A DNA stretch of 8,041 nucleotides, taken from RGDT01 sp046719305 (lineage in GTDB: Bacteria > Planctomycetota > Planctomycetia > Gemmatales > Gemmataceae). Within the stretch, counting starts at the first letter, position 1. Every line of letters starts with the position of its first letter. The notes beneath the pieces are model-generated. The model worked only from the letters and a program-made list of their open reading frames with translations. It did not search any database and was not told the DNA's origin. Shown here one piece after another: positions 1-6,840 of this stretch. The translations under genes and the position numbers were made by a program. The stretch lies in the NCBI GenBank assembly GCA_046719305.1, contig JBDNDE010000221.1:1-8041 (forward strand). The letters run 5' to 3'.

Positions 1-2
1 CC

Positions 3-92
3 GCTGACAAACTGCTGCTGATGGGTGATCCTGCCGACAAGCTGCTGCTGGTGGGTGATCCTGCCGACAAGCTGCTGCTGGTGGGTGAAGAT
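3..92 (+). repeat. In-frame 30-bp tandem repeat, three units
   Basis: Units lie at 3-32, 33-62 and 63-92, each ten codons with a central CTGCTGCTG. Units 2 and 3 are identical over their first 24 bases and differ only in the last six (GATCCT against GAAGAT). Unit 1 differs from unit 2 at three positions. The near identity at the DNA level, including synonymous sites, points to recent duplication. The array probably continues upstream of the window, since unit 1 begins at the edge. Confidence 0.9.
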
Positions 93-659
93 GCCGACAA
101 CCTCTATCGTCTGACGTTTCGGATCAACTCTGCTGAAGAGACAGACGAACTGACAAAGCTGAAAGCGGCCTTGGCTGAGATGGAGGTCCAGCGGGCCAAG
201 CTCGCCTCCCGCCTGACCGAACTAATGGCCAAGGCGAAGAAACCGGACGAGAAGAAGCCCAGCAAGGAAATCAAGCCAGGGGTGGCTGGGATCGCGATGC
301 CCGCACCCGTCAAGGAACGTCGAGTGATTTGCATCGAGTTGCCCGAGAAAGCTAACCCCGAAGAGATTGAGAAGCTCGTCAAGCAAGTGCGCGAAGTGGT
401 GGGCAGGGATAAGAAGGTGATCATTCAAACGATAGCCGGCGGCCAAAGTCAGATACAGATGCTGTGGTTGGAACCCAAAGATCCGATCATGCGTCTTGTG
501 GTGCCTCAGCCCCCGAAACCGCCGGTGCCAACTGTCAGTAAACCAAAGGATCCCAACCCGTCCGACAATAAAAGGATCGAGCAGCTAGAGCAACAATTAG
601 AAAAGATGCTCATTCAGATCGAACAACTTCGCAAAGAGCTTCGTTCGGGCAAGAAGTAA
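3..659 (+). CDS. Unrecognised repeat/coiled-coil protein, 3' part only
   Basis: The frame is open to the left edge, so the real start lies outside the window; the ATG at 21 sits inside a repeat unit and is not a credible start. The visible 218 residues contain four parts. First come three decapeptide repeats of the form ADKLLLVGDP (residues 1-30) plus a degenerate fourth (ADNLYRLT). A charged helical stretch rich in Leu, Lys and Glu follows (about 40-85), leading into a Lys/Pro linker. A short alpha/beta-looking segment spans about 106-156 (VICIELPEKANPEEIEKLV... IIQTIAGG). Last are a Pro-rich linker (PPKPPVP) and a C-terminal coiled coil in which I, L, L, M, I, L, L occupy every a/d position of successive heptads from IEQLEQQLEKM onward. 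No catalytic motif or membrane segment is visible in this part. I do not recognise the family; a structural or scaffold role fits but is inference. It is convergent with rho, with a hairpin between them. Confidence 0.8.
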   Translation, partial: ADKLLLMGDPADKLLLVGDPADKLLLVGEDADNLYRLTFRINSAEETDELTKLKAALAEMEVQRAKLASRLTELMAKAKKPDEKKPSKEIKPGVAGIAMPAPVKERRVICIELPEKANPEEIEKLVKQVREVVGRDKKVIIQTIAGGQSQIQMLWLEPKDPIMRLVVPQPPKPPVPTVSKPKDPNPSDNKRIEQLEQQLEKMLIQIEQLRKELRSGKK

Positions 660-699
660 TCTTGCCCAGCAAACAACTGCATATCACTATAACGTCACG

Positions 700-733
700 A
701 TAACGGCGACCTGTGGTCGCCGTTACTTGTTTA
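700..733 (+). terminator. Hairpin terminator after the repeat protein gene
   Basis: TAACGGCGACC (701-711) pairs with GGTCGCCGTTA (715-725), a perfect 11-bp stem with a 3-nt loop, 41 bp after the stop codon. It is followed on the plus strand by CTTGTTTAT, a modest T-rich tail, which fits an intrinsic terminator of the left gene. On the minus strand the bases after the stem are not T-rich, so it is less likely to end rho transcripts by itself, though it could stabilise their 3' ends. Confidence 0.7.
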
Positions 734-746
734 TCTCCTGAATGTT

Positions 747-2201
747 TTAACTGACGTTCATACTGAGTAAGAATTCGGCATTGTTGCGGGTCTTACGCAT
801 GCGGTTGAGCACCAACTCCATCGCTTCGGCCGGGTGCATATCGGCAATCACCCGTCGCAGGGCACGCGTGCGTTCTAACTCCTCGGGATGTACCAGCAAC
901 TCTTCCTTGCGGGTGCCGCTCTTGATGATGTCGATGGCCGGCCAGATTCGCTTGTCCACCAGACGACGATCCAGGTGAACCTCCATATTGCCGGTACCCT
1001 TAAACTCCTCGAAGATGACTTCGTCCATACGGCTGCCGGTGTCGATGAGGGCTGTAGCCAAGATAGTGAGGCTACCGCCTTCTTCGACGTTGCGTGCCGC
1101 TCCGAAGAACCGCTTGGGCTTTTGCATGGCGTTGCTATCCAATCCACCGGAGAGCAGCCGGCCGCCGCTGGGAGCTTCCGTGTTGTGCGCTCGCGCCAAG
1201 CGGGTGATACTGTCGAGCAGAATCACGACATCGCGACCGTCTTCTACCATGCGTTTGGCCTTTTCCAAGGCAATCTCACTGACGTGAACGTGTTGGCTGG
1301 CTGGCTCGTCGAAGGTGCTGGCGACAACCTCGGCACCGGGGCCGGCCACGGTTCGTACCATGTCAGTGACTTCCTCAGGCCGTTCGTCGATAAGCAAGAC
1401 TATCAGATAGCACTCGGGGTGGTTTTTCTTGATCGCCAGCGCCAGTTTCTGCAGCATCACCGTCTTGCCGGTGCGTGGAGGCGAAACGATCAGACCGCGC
1501 TGCCCCTTGCCGATCGGGGTGAACAGATCCACCACTCGCGTGGTCGTTTCGTCCCCGGTGGTTTCCAGTAACAACCGCTTGTTGGGGTGCAACGCCGTCA
1601 AGTCGTCGAAAGTGGTCGGCCGCATCTTCTCTTCGGGAGAATGGCCGTTGACACTCTCGACCTGCATAAGAGCAAAGTTTTCTTGGCCTTCGATAGGTAG
1701 GCGGATCGGCCCTTCGACGACTAGGCCGGTGCGCAACCCCAGCCGGCGAATCTGCGAGGGCGATACGTAGATGTCTTCCGGCGAAGCGAGGTAATTGTGG
1801 GCGGCACTCCGCAGAAAGCCATAACCATCTGGAAGCACTTCGAGGGTACCCGAGCCACGAACGACCTCGCCGCGTTTGACTTGTTCACGGACGATGGCGA
1901 CGATGAGTTGCACGCGGGTCATACCGGCGTGTTCAAGGATGCCCTCTTTTTCAGCCAGGGCAAAGAGTTTGGGCATAGGCAGACGATAAAGGTCATCCAG
2001 CCGAGGCCCAGCAGGAGCTACCCGCGACGAGGTGGCCGGTGCAGCTGTAGCAGCCGGAGGAGCCGGGGGAGGGGTAGCAGGAGCAGAAACCGCAGCAGAC
2101 GGCGGAGGGGAATCGGTGGACACGGAAGCTGCGGATTTACGAACAAAGCGTCGGCGCACCGGACTGCCGGTGTTGCCTTCGTCGCTGCGAGCGACGGTCA
2201 T
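747..2201 (-). CDS. rho: Transcription termination factor Rho
   Basis: Rho is a hexameric RNA-dependent ATPase/helicase that binds C-rich nascent RNA and releases RNA polymerase. The 484 residues are longer than E. coli Rho (419). Residues about 25-66 are a Ser/Thr/Pro/Ala-rich, probably disordered extension. The Rho N-terminal helical part follows (LDDLYRLPMPKLFALAE, 68-84), then the cold-shock-like RNA-binding domain (GSGTLEVLPDGYGFLR, 116-131). The ATPase core holds the Walker A loop SPPRTGKT (240-247), the catalytic glutamate segment LIDERPEEVTDM (E273 by comparison with E. coli E211), Walker B VVILLDSITR (325-334), the Q-loop region GGLDSNAMQKPKRFFGAARN (352-371) and the arginine-finger segment SGTRKEELL (R431). 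All key residues are present, so it should be active. The ATG is supported by GGAGAG six bases upstream and by a strong promoter about 200 bp upstream. It is transcribed alone, convergent with the left gene and divergent from the TPR operon. Confidence 0.98.
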   Translation of the reverse strand: MTVARSDEGNTGSPVRRRFVRKSAASVSTDSPPPSAAVSAPATPPPAPPAATAAPATSSRVAPAGPRLDDLYRLPMPKLFALAEKEGILEHAGMTRVQLIVAIVREQVKRGEVVRGSGTLEVLPDGYGFLRSAAHNYLASPEDIYVSPSQIRRLGLRTGLVVEGPIRLPIEGQENFALMQVESVNGHSPEEKMRPTTFDDLTALHPNKRLLLETTGDETTTRVVDLFTPIGKGQRGLIVSPPRTGKTVMLQKLALAIKKNHPECYLIVLLIDERPEEVTDMVRTVAGPGAEVVASTFDEPASQHVHVSEIALEKAKRMVEDGRDVVILLDSITRLARAHNTEAPSGGRLLSGGLDSNAMQKPKRFFGAARNVEEGGSLTILATALIDTGSRMDEVIFEEFKGTGNMEVHLDRRLVDKRIWPAIDIIKSGTRKEELLVHPEELERTRALRRVIADMHPAEAMELVLNRMRKTRNNAEFLLSMNVS

Positions 2202-2207
2202 GATTTA

Positions 2208-2213
2208 CTCTCC
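2208..2213 (-). promoter_or_regulatory. Ribosome binding site of rho
   Basis: GGAGAG on the minus strand, six bases before the ATG at 2201. It fixes the start of rho and lies directly after the stop (2217-2219) of an open frame that runs through the leader. Confidence 0.75.
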
Positions 2214-2330
2214 GGATTAAATGAGACGAGTACGATTCCATTCATCCTGAAAGAATCGACTCTGCTGTAACACCAAATCAATCAAATCATTTTGGGTTTG
2301 GGGGTTGCTTCCTATGCGGACTTCGGGATT

Positions 2331-2354
2331 CCCCAAGAGACTTGGCTCTTGGGG
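2331..2354 (-). promoter_or_regulatory. Stem-loop in the rho leader
   Basis: CCCCAAGAG (2331-2339) and CTCTTGGGG (2346-2354) form a perfect 9-bp stem with a 6-nt loop, about 45-70 nt into the predicted rho transcript. No T-tract follows on either strand, so it is not a classical intrinsic terminator. On the rho-sense strand it is flanked by pyrimidine-rich TTCTTCTTATCTTTCTG before it and CAACCCCCAAACCC after it, which would suit a Rho-responsive leader. The regulatory role is inference; the inverted repeat itself is seen directly. Confidence 0.55.
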
Positions 2355-2406
2355 CAGAAAGATAAGAAGAAGCCAGCGTGAATCGTTCTGCCATCTTGGC
2401 ACAACT

Positions 2407-2434
2407 ATATTAGACATCTTACAGCGTCTGTCAA
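2407..2434 (-). promoter_or_regulatory. Sigma-70-type promoter of rho
   Basis: On the minus strand a perfect -35 box TTGACA (2434-2429) is followed after 16 bases by TAATAT (2412-2407), a 5/6 match to TATAAT. The predicted start of transcription is near 2400, giving a leader of about 200 nt before the rho ATG. This is the best promoter match in the window. The palindrome TGCCA-TCT-TGGCA (2389-2401) sits on the predicted +1 and could be an operator. Confidence 0.75.
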
Positions 2435-2480
2435 CGATTTCCAGTCCATCTGGCTGGGAAATCGTCTTCTTATCGTTCCA

Positions 2481-2539
2481 CTGTTTGGCTCCTTGCTTGC
2501 TGTTTTGGTCTGTGGTTTTCGTTCTGGTCTGTCCTCGCT
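2481..2539 (+). other. Adenine-free stretch upstream of the TPR operon
   Basis: These 59 bases contain no A on the plus strand: 43 pyrimidines and 16 G. They contain the direct repeat TGGTCTGT at 2506-2513 and 2525-2532 (19-bp period). The stretch ends 26 bp before the GTG start of the TPR gene, so it would form the 5' leader of that operon if transcription starts upstream. I found no convincing plus-strand promoter in 2202-2565. The rest of the interval is described under the rho promoter and leader hairpin. Confidence 0.45.
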
Positions 2540-2552
2540 AAATTACCAGAGA

Positions 2553-2557
2553 GGAGG
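2553..2557 (+). promoter_or_regulatory. Ribosome binding site deciding a GTG start
   Basis: GGAGG within AGAGGAGGGG, eight bases before GTG at 2566. It is the strongest Shine-Dalgarno in the window and is why the GTG is preferred over the in-frame ATGs at 2671 and 2707 (residues 36 and 48). Confidence 0.8.
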
Positions 2558-2565
2558 GGCCACAC

Positions 2566-5205
2566 GTGTTTCGATTATTGCAATTTCTCCTGATGCTCAG
2601 CCGTTCGCTTCCGGCAACGTCTTCTTTGACTCGCCCCGCCCCTGCCCCCACTGCCGTGGGCTTTCCTGTTATGCGGACTGCCGCGGCTCCCAAAGATAAC
2701 AGTCTTATGCGCTTTGTGCAAACCGAATATCTCGTCAAAGGTATCTTCCTCGGCCTCATCTTCTACACGGGCATGATCCTTGCGGGACTACCGGCCGAGT
2801 CCCCGTCGATTCCAGGAACTGGGGCCGGTCTGGTCCGTTTCACACTAGCGTTATATGGCGGGCTCGGGGTTGCCCTGGTCGTAGCCGGCTTCCTGAAGCT
2901 AAGCCAAGGGATTCGCATCAGTGGCCGGCCTGTGGCGTTTTTTCTCTTTCTGCTGCTGGAAAGTTCTGTTTTAGTCTACTGTGGGCTGCTGGCCGGTGCC
3001 CTGGTTGGTCTTTACAGTGTCGGACAACTTGTACCCGAAGAACGCCAAGCCGGCTTGCGTGCGTTGTTTATGCCCACTGTGGGAGGCTCGGCTCTAGCGG
3101 GGCTTCTGTTCGGACTCTTGCGTCAGGTGCAACATCGGCTGATCCGGATGCTTGTAGTTTTGGCCCTGGCTGGAGCCCTGCTCACCATCGGGATGACGTG
3201 GTTTGGTCTACTCGATGCTCCCTGGTTGGGGATTAAACCGTACCCCCTAGAGCAACCTGCTGCTTTGGCCAGTGTCCTGCTTCTGGGCATCCCTGCTTTC
3301 TATCTGCTCACTTTTGCCGGCTACGAAGAAGAATCCGAGATTGAAATCGGCATTTTGTGCGGGCTATTGGGGCTAGCGCTGGCGATCCTATTGACAGGGC
3401 AGCGACAATTAACCTCGGCGGCGTTTCTGGTGCCGTTGGTGTTATACATTCTCTACACCCTGAGGATTTTGCCAGGGCTGCGGGTACTAAAGCATGCGTT
3501 TCGCGGCCTTGGTTACACACGCAGCGGCCAGCATCGCCTAGCATTGCTAGCGTTTCGCCGGGCTTTACAGCTGGACCCGACCAATAGCGTCGCCCGGGAG
3601 GGCTTCTGGGAAGTGCATCGTTCGCTGGATCTCGAATCGCTGGCCAATGATCCGCAAACTCTCGGATTGGTCGATCTGGACCTCTGCTTAGATCGCGCCG
3701 GCAGTCTGCTTCTGCAGAAGCCCACCCCAACTCAATTAACCGAGGCTCGTCGCCTGCTCGATCTAGTAGTCCGGCTGCAGCCCGATCGCGAACCCCAGGC
3801 CGACTATTGGCGTGCGGTCGCTGCTGTGCATGCCGGCGACCTGGAGCAAGCCGCTATGCTGCTAGAACGGTTGCTCGATCCGGTTCACTACGGTGCAAAC
3901 AACGCGGTGCGGGCTGCCGTGCTGTTCTCGGCTTGGCAATTGGTGCTGCTGCTGCATCCGACTCTGCGTGAGCGAGTCGGTTTACCGATGCTCAAACGTC
4001 CTGGGCGACGGATGGAAGCCATCTCTTGTGTCGAACGTCGACTCGACGAAGTAGCCGATGACCCCGATGCAATTGCGTTAAAGAAACTGCTGTATCGCGA
4101 CCTAACCGAGGCAGACTATAACAGCGTAGCCCCCGACGGACTGGTCGCCGCGAACTTCGATCACCACTATGCCCAGCATCTAGGCATGACGATGATTGAC
4201 AAGGATGATTTGTGGCAGCGTGGAGGTGAGTTCCTTCGCATCGCAGCTCGGGGTCTGCCCGCGTTGGGGCCGACACTCTTTGTACAAATCGCCCAGGCTC
4301 AACGCCGCATGGGCTTAGAGGCCGAGGCTCGCCACCACTACGAACTGGCCAAACGCGCCGGTCAATCGGTAGGACCAGCCAACCTGGCCGAAGCGGAGCG
4401 GCAAGCCTATTTCTCGACGCTCAAACTTCTGGGCGAAGAAGCCCTCGCTGCCGGCGATACCGATGCCGCCATCGAAAACTTCCGACTGTATCTAGAATCG
4501 GAATATGCTGGTTTGGGCACCTTACGCATCTTGGCCGACCTCTATGAAAAGAAGGGCGACGCCTTGGCAGCGGCACGCACCACCGACCGCGCCTTGCAGT
4601 ACAACGCCAGCGACCCCGACCTGTTGGCACGCAAAGCCAAGTATTATTTCTCGATCGATCCCGAGCAGCTACAAGCTCGGCTGGAGCAGTATGGCCCTGG
4701 TTTTGATATCGCTTACTGTTTGCGCGAAAGTGCGACCATTCTAGACAAGTACAACGACCTGGACTGGCTGGAAGTCGCCGAGCATCTGAGCAAATTGGCC
4801 CTCATCGTGCAACCGCAAAACCTCGAAGCATTAGTGACCCGTGCCCGAGTTCGTTTGCGTTTGGGCGATATTGATGAAGCCATTTCCCTGTTGGAGCAGG
4901 TACGCCGTGTCGAGATGCCCTCGTCGTTACGAGCCGGCGACCAAGATATGTGGTATGCGGCCCATCAACTCTTAGGCGATCTGTACCTGGAGAAGGGCGA
5001 GCCAGGCAAGGCCGTGGAGTGTCTCAATGAGTTTCGCAAATCACCCAAGAGTGGGGCACGCACCTGGCTACGTCTCGGACAAGCATTTGAAGCGTTACTC
5101 GATATTGAACGCGCCAAAAAGTGTTACTCGCAGGCTGCTGCCTACGAAGGTAACCCCGTTGCTGCCGAGGCCCGCGATGCCTTGTATCGACTGGGGGCCG
5201 GTTAA
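2566..5205 (+). CDS. Polytopic membrane protein with long TPR domain
   Basis: An 879-residue protein in two halves. Residues 57-303 hold about eight hydrophobic segments (roughly 57-75, 89-112, 122-150, 168-186, 192-214, 231-251, 260-277, 283-303), so the N-terminal part is embedded in the inner membrane. From about 308 to the end it is helical with tetratricopeptide repeats. The clearest are HRLALLAFRRALQLDPTN (323-340), DYWRAVAAVHAGDLEQAAML (413-432), EEALAAGDTDAAIENFRLYL (624-643), ILADLYEKKGDALAAARTTD (655-674), RVRLRLGDIDEAISLLEQV (761-779), LLGDLYLEKGEPGKAVECL (802-820) and WLRLGQAFEALLDIERAKKC (834-853). TPR superhelices bind other proteins, so a membrane-anchored scaffold or assembly factor is the reasonable inference; no enzymatic motif is visible. 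The first ~47 residues are hydrophobic then Pro/Ala-rich and could be a signal-like leader or an over-extended start. The next gene begins three bases after the stop, so the two are co-transcribed. The closest label is an uncharacterised planctomycete-type TPR membrane protein. Confidence 0.88.
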   Translation: MFRLLQFLLMLSRSLPATSSLTRPAPAPTAVGFPVMRTAAAPKDNSLMRFVQTEYLVKGIFLGLIFYTGMILAGLPAESPSIPGTGAGLVRFTLALYGGLGVALVVAGFLKLSQGIRISGRPVAFFLFLLLESSVLVYCGLLAGALVGLYSVGQLVPEERQAGLRALFMPTVGGSALAGLLFGLLRQVQHRLIRMLVVLALAGALLTIGMTWFGLLDAPWLGIKPYPLEQPAALASVLLLGIPAFYLLTFAGYEEESEIEIGILCGLLGLALAILLTGQRQLTSAAFLVPLVLYILYTLRILPGLRVLKHAFRGLGYTRSGQHRLALLAFRRALQLDPTNSVAREGFWEVHRSLDLESLANDPQTLGLVDLDLCLDRAGSLLLQKPTPTQLTEARRLLDLVVRLQPDREPQADYWRAVAAVHAGDLEQAAMLLERLLDPVHYGANNAVRAAVLFSAWQLVLLLHPTLRERVGLPMLKRPGRRMEAISCVERRLDEVADDPDAIALKKLLYRDLTEADYNSVAPDGLVAANFDHHYAQHLGMTMIDKDDLWQRGGEFLRIAARGLPALGPTLFVQIAQAQRRMGLEAEARHHYELAKRAGQSVGPANLAEAERQAYFSTLKLLGEEALAAGDTDAAIENFRLYLESEYAGLGTLRILADLYEKKGDALAAARTTDRALQYNASDPDLLARKAKYYFSIDPEQLQARLEQYGPGFDIAYCLRESATILDKYNDLDWLEVAEHLSKLALIVQPQNLEALVTRARVRLRLGDIDEAISLLEQVRRVEMPSSLRAGDQDMWYAAHQLLGDLYLEKGEPGKAVECLNEFRKSPKSGARTWLRLGQAFEALLDIERAKKCYSQAAAYEGNPVAAEARDALYRLGAG

Positions 5206-5208
5206 GTA

Positions 5209-5919
5209 ATGGACCGTGCCCAATGTCCTACCTGCTCCCGCTGGTTACACTTGCCGGAACAGGCGCGGGGTCAACGGGTGCAATGTCCGCTTTGCCAGCA
5301 AGTGTTTGTCGCGCCGAGCCTACCGCAGTCCCCGCCGTTGCCCCTAGCTCGGGCTGTACCCAATCCGACCGAACCTTGGCGACCGGCAGAGTCCTCGCCG
5401 GCAGAGCAACGACGTCGGGATAGCCTATCTCGATTGCCCGCTCGTACCCCGGTCAGCCAACGGTTGGCCCTGCTAGCCAACTGGATTTTTGGTCTAGCGT
5501 TGATGTCGTTTTTGTGGAACGCCACATGTGGTTGCGGGGGATTGCTGGCGTTAGGCGACCTGATACCCGAGGCACATGATTTGATCATTTTTCTAGGCTT
5601 CTTGCTCTATTTCCTACCCCTGATCATTTACCTGATCGTCTTGTTTACAAGCCACACGCTTTATGGTGCCAAACGCAATCGCAATGTGTTTCTTTTTGGG
5701 CTAGCTCTCCTTCAATTGGAGTACCTCTTCGGAACAGTTCGGCTAACTTTGATCGTTCGTGCGTTGCCACAAGCTGGATCGAGCGTCTGGAACTACCTCA
5801 ATGCCATCTCGTTGGGTCTGTCGATCGGCTTACTGATCACCAGTACAATGGCGTGGAGACAAATCAGGCGGGAGTCTTCCCAGGCAGAGAGCAAAGGCAA
5901 TGACACCGAGGACGACTGA
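5209..5919 (+). CDS. Zinc-ribbon membrane protein, function unknown
   Basis: A 236-residue protein. The N-terminus carries two CPxC knuckles, C6-P-T-C9 and C26-P-L-C29, spaced as in short zinc ribbons of the MJ0042 type; this should bind one Zn(II). A Pro/Ser/Arg-rich, probably flexible linker follows (about 36-85). The C-terminal part has about four hydrophobic segments near 88-104, 124-147, 158-184 and 197-215, with an odd CGCGG motif (107-111) after the first. A charged tail ends in DTEDD. The ATG lies three bases after the TPR gene's stop with only a loose G-run (5193-5197) as ribosome binding site, so translation is probably coupled to that gene. The shared membrane location and tight spacing suggest the two products work together, but no substrate or process can be named. 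The gene ends 8 bp before the convergent purC stop, leaving no room for a separate terminator. Confidence 0.85.
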   Translation: MDRAQCPTCSRWLHLPEQARGQRVQCPLCQQVFVAPSLPQSPPLPLARAVPNPTEPWRPAESSPAEQRRRDSLSRLPARTPVSQRLALLANWIFGLALMSFLWNATCGCGGLLALGDLIPEAHDLIIFLGFLLYFLPLIIYLIVLFTSHTLYGAKRNRNVFLFGLALLQLEYLFGTVRLTLIVRALPQAGSSVWNYLNAISLGLSIGLLITSTMAWRQIRRESSQAESKGNDTEDD

Positions 5920-5927
5920 GCAGGAAA

Positions 5928-6785
5928 CTAGACCCAACGACGACCGGTGAGCCGCTCATATGCTTCGATGTATTTCTCACGGGTGCGGGTTACTACCTCG
6001 AGGGGTAACTCTGGCGGCTGGCCGTGCTTATCCCAATGCGTCTCCAGCCAATCCCGAAGATACTGCTTGTCAAAGGACGGCGGGCTGATCCCCTCACGAT
6101 ATTCAGAGGCCGGCCAAAACCGCGAGCTATCCGGCGTCAGCACCTCGTCGATGAGGATCAACCGTCCGTCGGGCAGTTGTCCCCATTCCAGTTTGGTATC
6201 GGCCAAGAAAATGCCGACTGAGGCGGCATGGGAGGCGGCACGACGATAAACGCTCAAGGTGCGATGGCGTAATTGGTCAGCCAGGTCGGCCCCGACCTGC
6301 TGGCAGACTTGCTCATAGGTCAGGGGCTCGTCGTGGCCTTGTTCGGCCTTGGTCGTCGGAGTGAAGATCGGTTCGGGTAACCGGCTCGCCTGTTGAAGTC
6401 CAGCGGGTAGCGCGATACCACAAACACTCTGGCTGCGCTGGTACTCCTTCCAGCCGGAGCCAACCAAATAGCCGCGGGCGATGCATTCGATGGGCACCAC
6501 CTGGGTTTTTCGGACTACACAGAGCCGACCAGCCAGCGCTTCAAAGCCCGCCGGTGGCTCGGTACTCAGCAGATGATGTTCGACCCCTAGAAACTCCAGC
6601 CAAAACAAGGTCAGACAGGTCAGAATACGTCCTTTGTCGGGAATCCCGTTCGGCAAGACAACATCAAAGGCACTGATGCGATCGGTTGCCACCAATACTA
6701 ACCGGTCGCCCAGATCATACACGTCGCGGACTTTACCGCGCCGGCAAGGCACGCCGGGCACCTGGGATTGCAACAACACACGCAT
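5928..6785 (-). CDS. purC: SAICAR synthase (PurC)
   Basis: Phosphoribosylaminoimidazole-succinocarboxamide synthase joins CAIR and aspartate using ATP to give SAICAR, a cytosolic step of de novo IMP synthesis. The 285 residues carry the family motifs in order: the nucleotide-binding RGKVRDVYDLG (16-26), TDRISAFD (34-41), VPIECIARGYLVGSGWKEY (97-115), PIFTPTTKAEQGHDEPL (139-155), LADTKLEWG (194-202, close to SAICAR signature 1), LIDEVLTPDSSRFW (211-224, signature 2) and SFDKQYLRDWL (237-247). The length and the inserts are those of the longer form (yeast Ade1-like, about 300 residues) rather than the ~237-residue E. coli form. The ATG is supported by AAGGAG five bases upstream. It is not in a purine operon here: its neighbours are an unrelated membrane operon (convergent) and rtcB (divergent). 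Confidence 0.98.
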   Translation of the reverse strand: MRVLLQSQVPGVPCRRGKVRDVYDLGDRLVLVATDRISAFDVVLPNGIPDKGRILTCLTLFWLEFLGVEHHLLSTEPPAGFEALAGRLCVVRKTQVVPIECIARGYLVGSGWKEYQRSQSVCGIALPAGLQQASRLPEPIFTPTTKAEQGHDEPLTYEQVCQQVGADLADQLRHRTLSVYRRAASHAASVGIFLADTKLEWGQLPDGRLILIDEVLTPDSSRFWPASEYREGISPPSFDKQYLRDWLETHWDKHGQPPELPLEVVTRTREKYIEAYERLTGRRWV

Positions 6786-6790
6786 CAGAA

Positions 6791-6796
6791 CTCCTT
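6791..6796 (-). promoter_or_regulatory. Ribosome binding site of purC
   Basis: AAGGAG on the minus strand, five bases before the purC ATG at 6785; a full Shine-Dalgarno match that fixes the start. Confidence 0.85.
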
Positions 6797-6840
6797 AGAT
6801 TTCGTGCCGATGACCGCGCTTTGGGGAGCGGTTGAGCTTT

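Noticed and set aside
3..92. Short regular repeats considered as a CRISPR array
   Set aside because: The units are contiguous 30-bp copies without spacers and stay in frame within a coding sequence.
888..1571. A 227-codon plus-strand ORF
   Set aside because: It lies wholly antisense to the conserved Rho ATPase core; the open frame is a by-product of rho codon use.
1797..2270. A plus-strand ORF with an Arg/Ser-rich segment resembling an RS domain
   Set aside because: The Arg/Ser run is the reverse complement of Rho's Pro/Ala-rich extension; no independent support.
2331..2354. Leader hairpin considered as an intrinsic terminator or riboswitch
   Set aside because: No T-tract follows on either strand and no known riboswitch consensus is recognisable, so it is kept only as a leader stem-loop.
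2217..2417. A 66-codon minus-strand ORF ending just before the rho ribosome binding site, possible leader peptide
   Set aside because: Its ATG (2417-2415) falls in the spacer between the predicted -35 and -10 of the rho promoter, so it would not be transcribed from there. No ribosome binding site precedes it and the residues resemble no known family. It would be worth reviving only if the start is mapped further upstream.
3308..4276. Several minus-strand ORFs of 70-140 codons
   Set aside because: They are antisense to the TPR gene, which has clear domains and a strong ribosome binding site.
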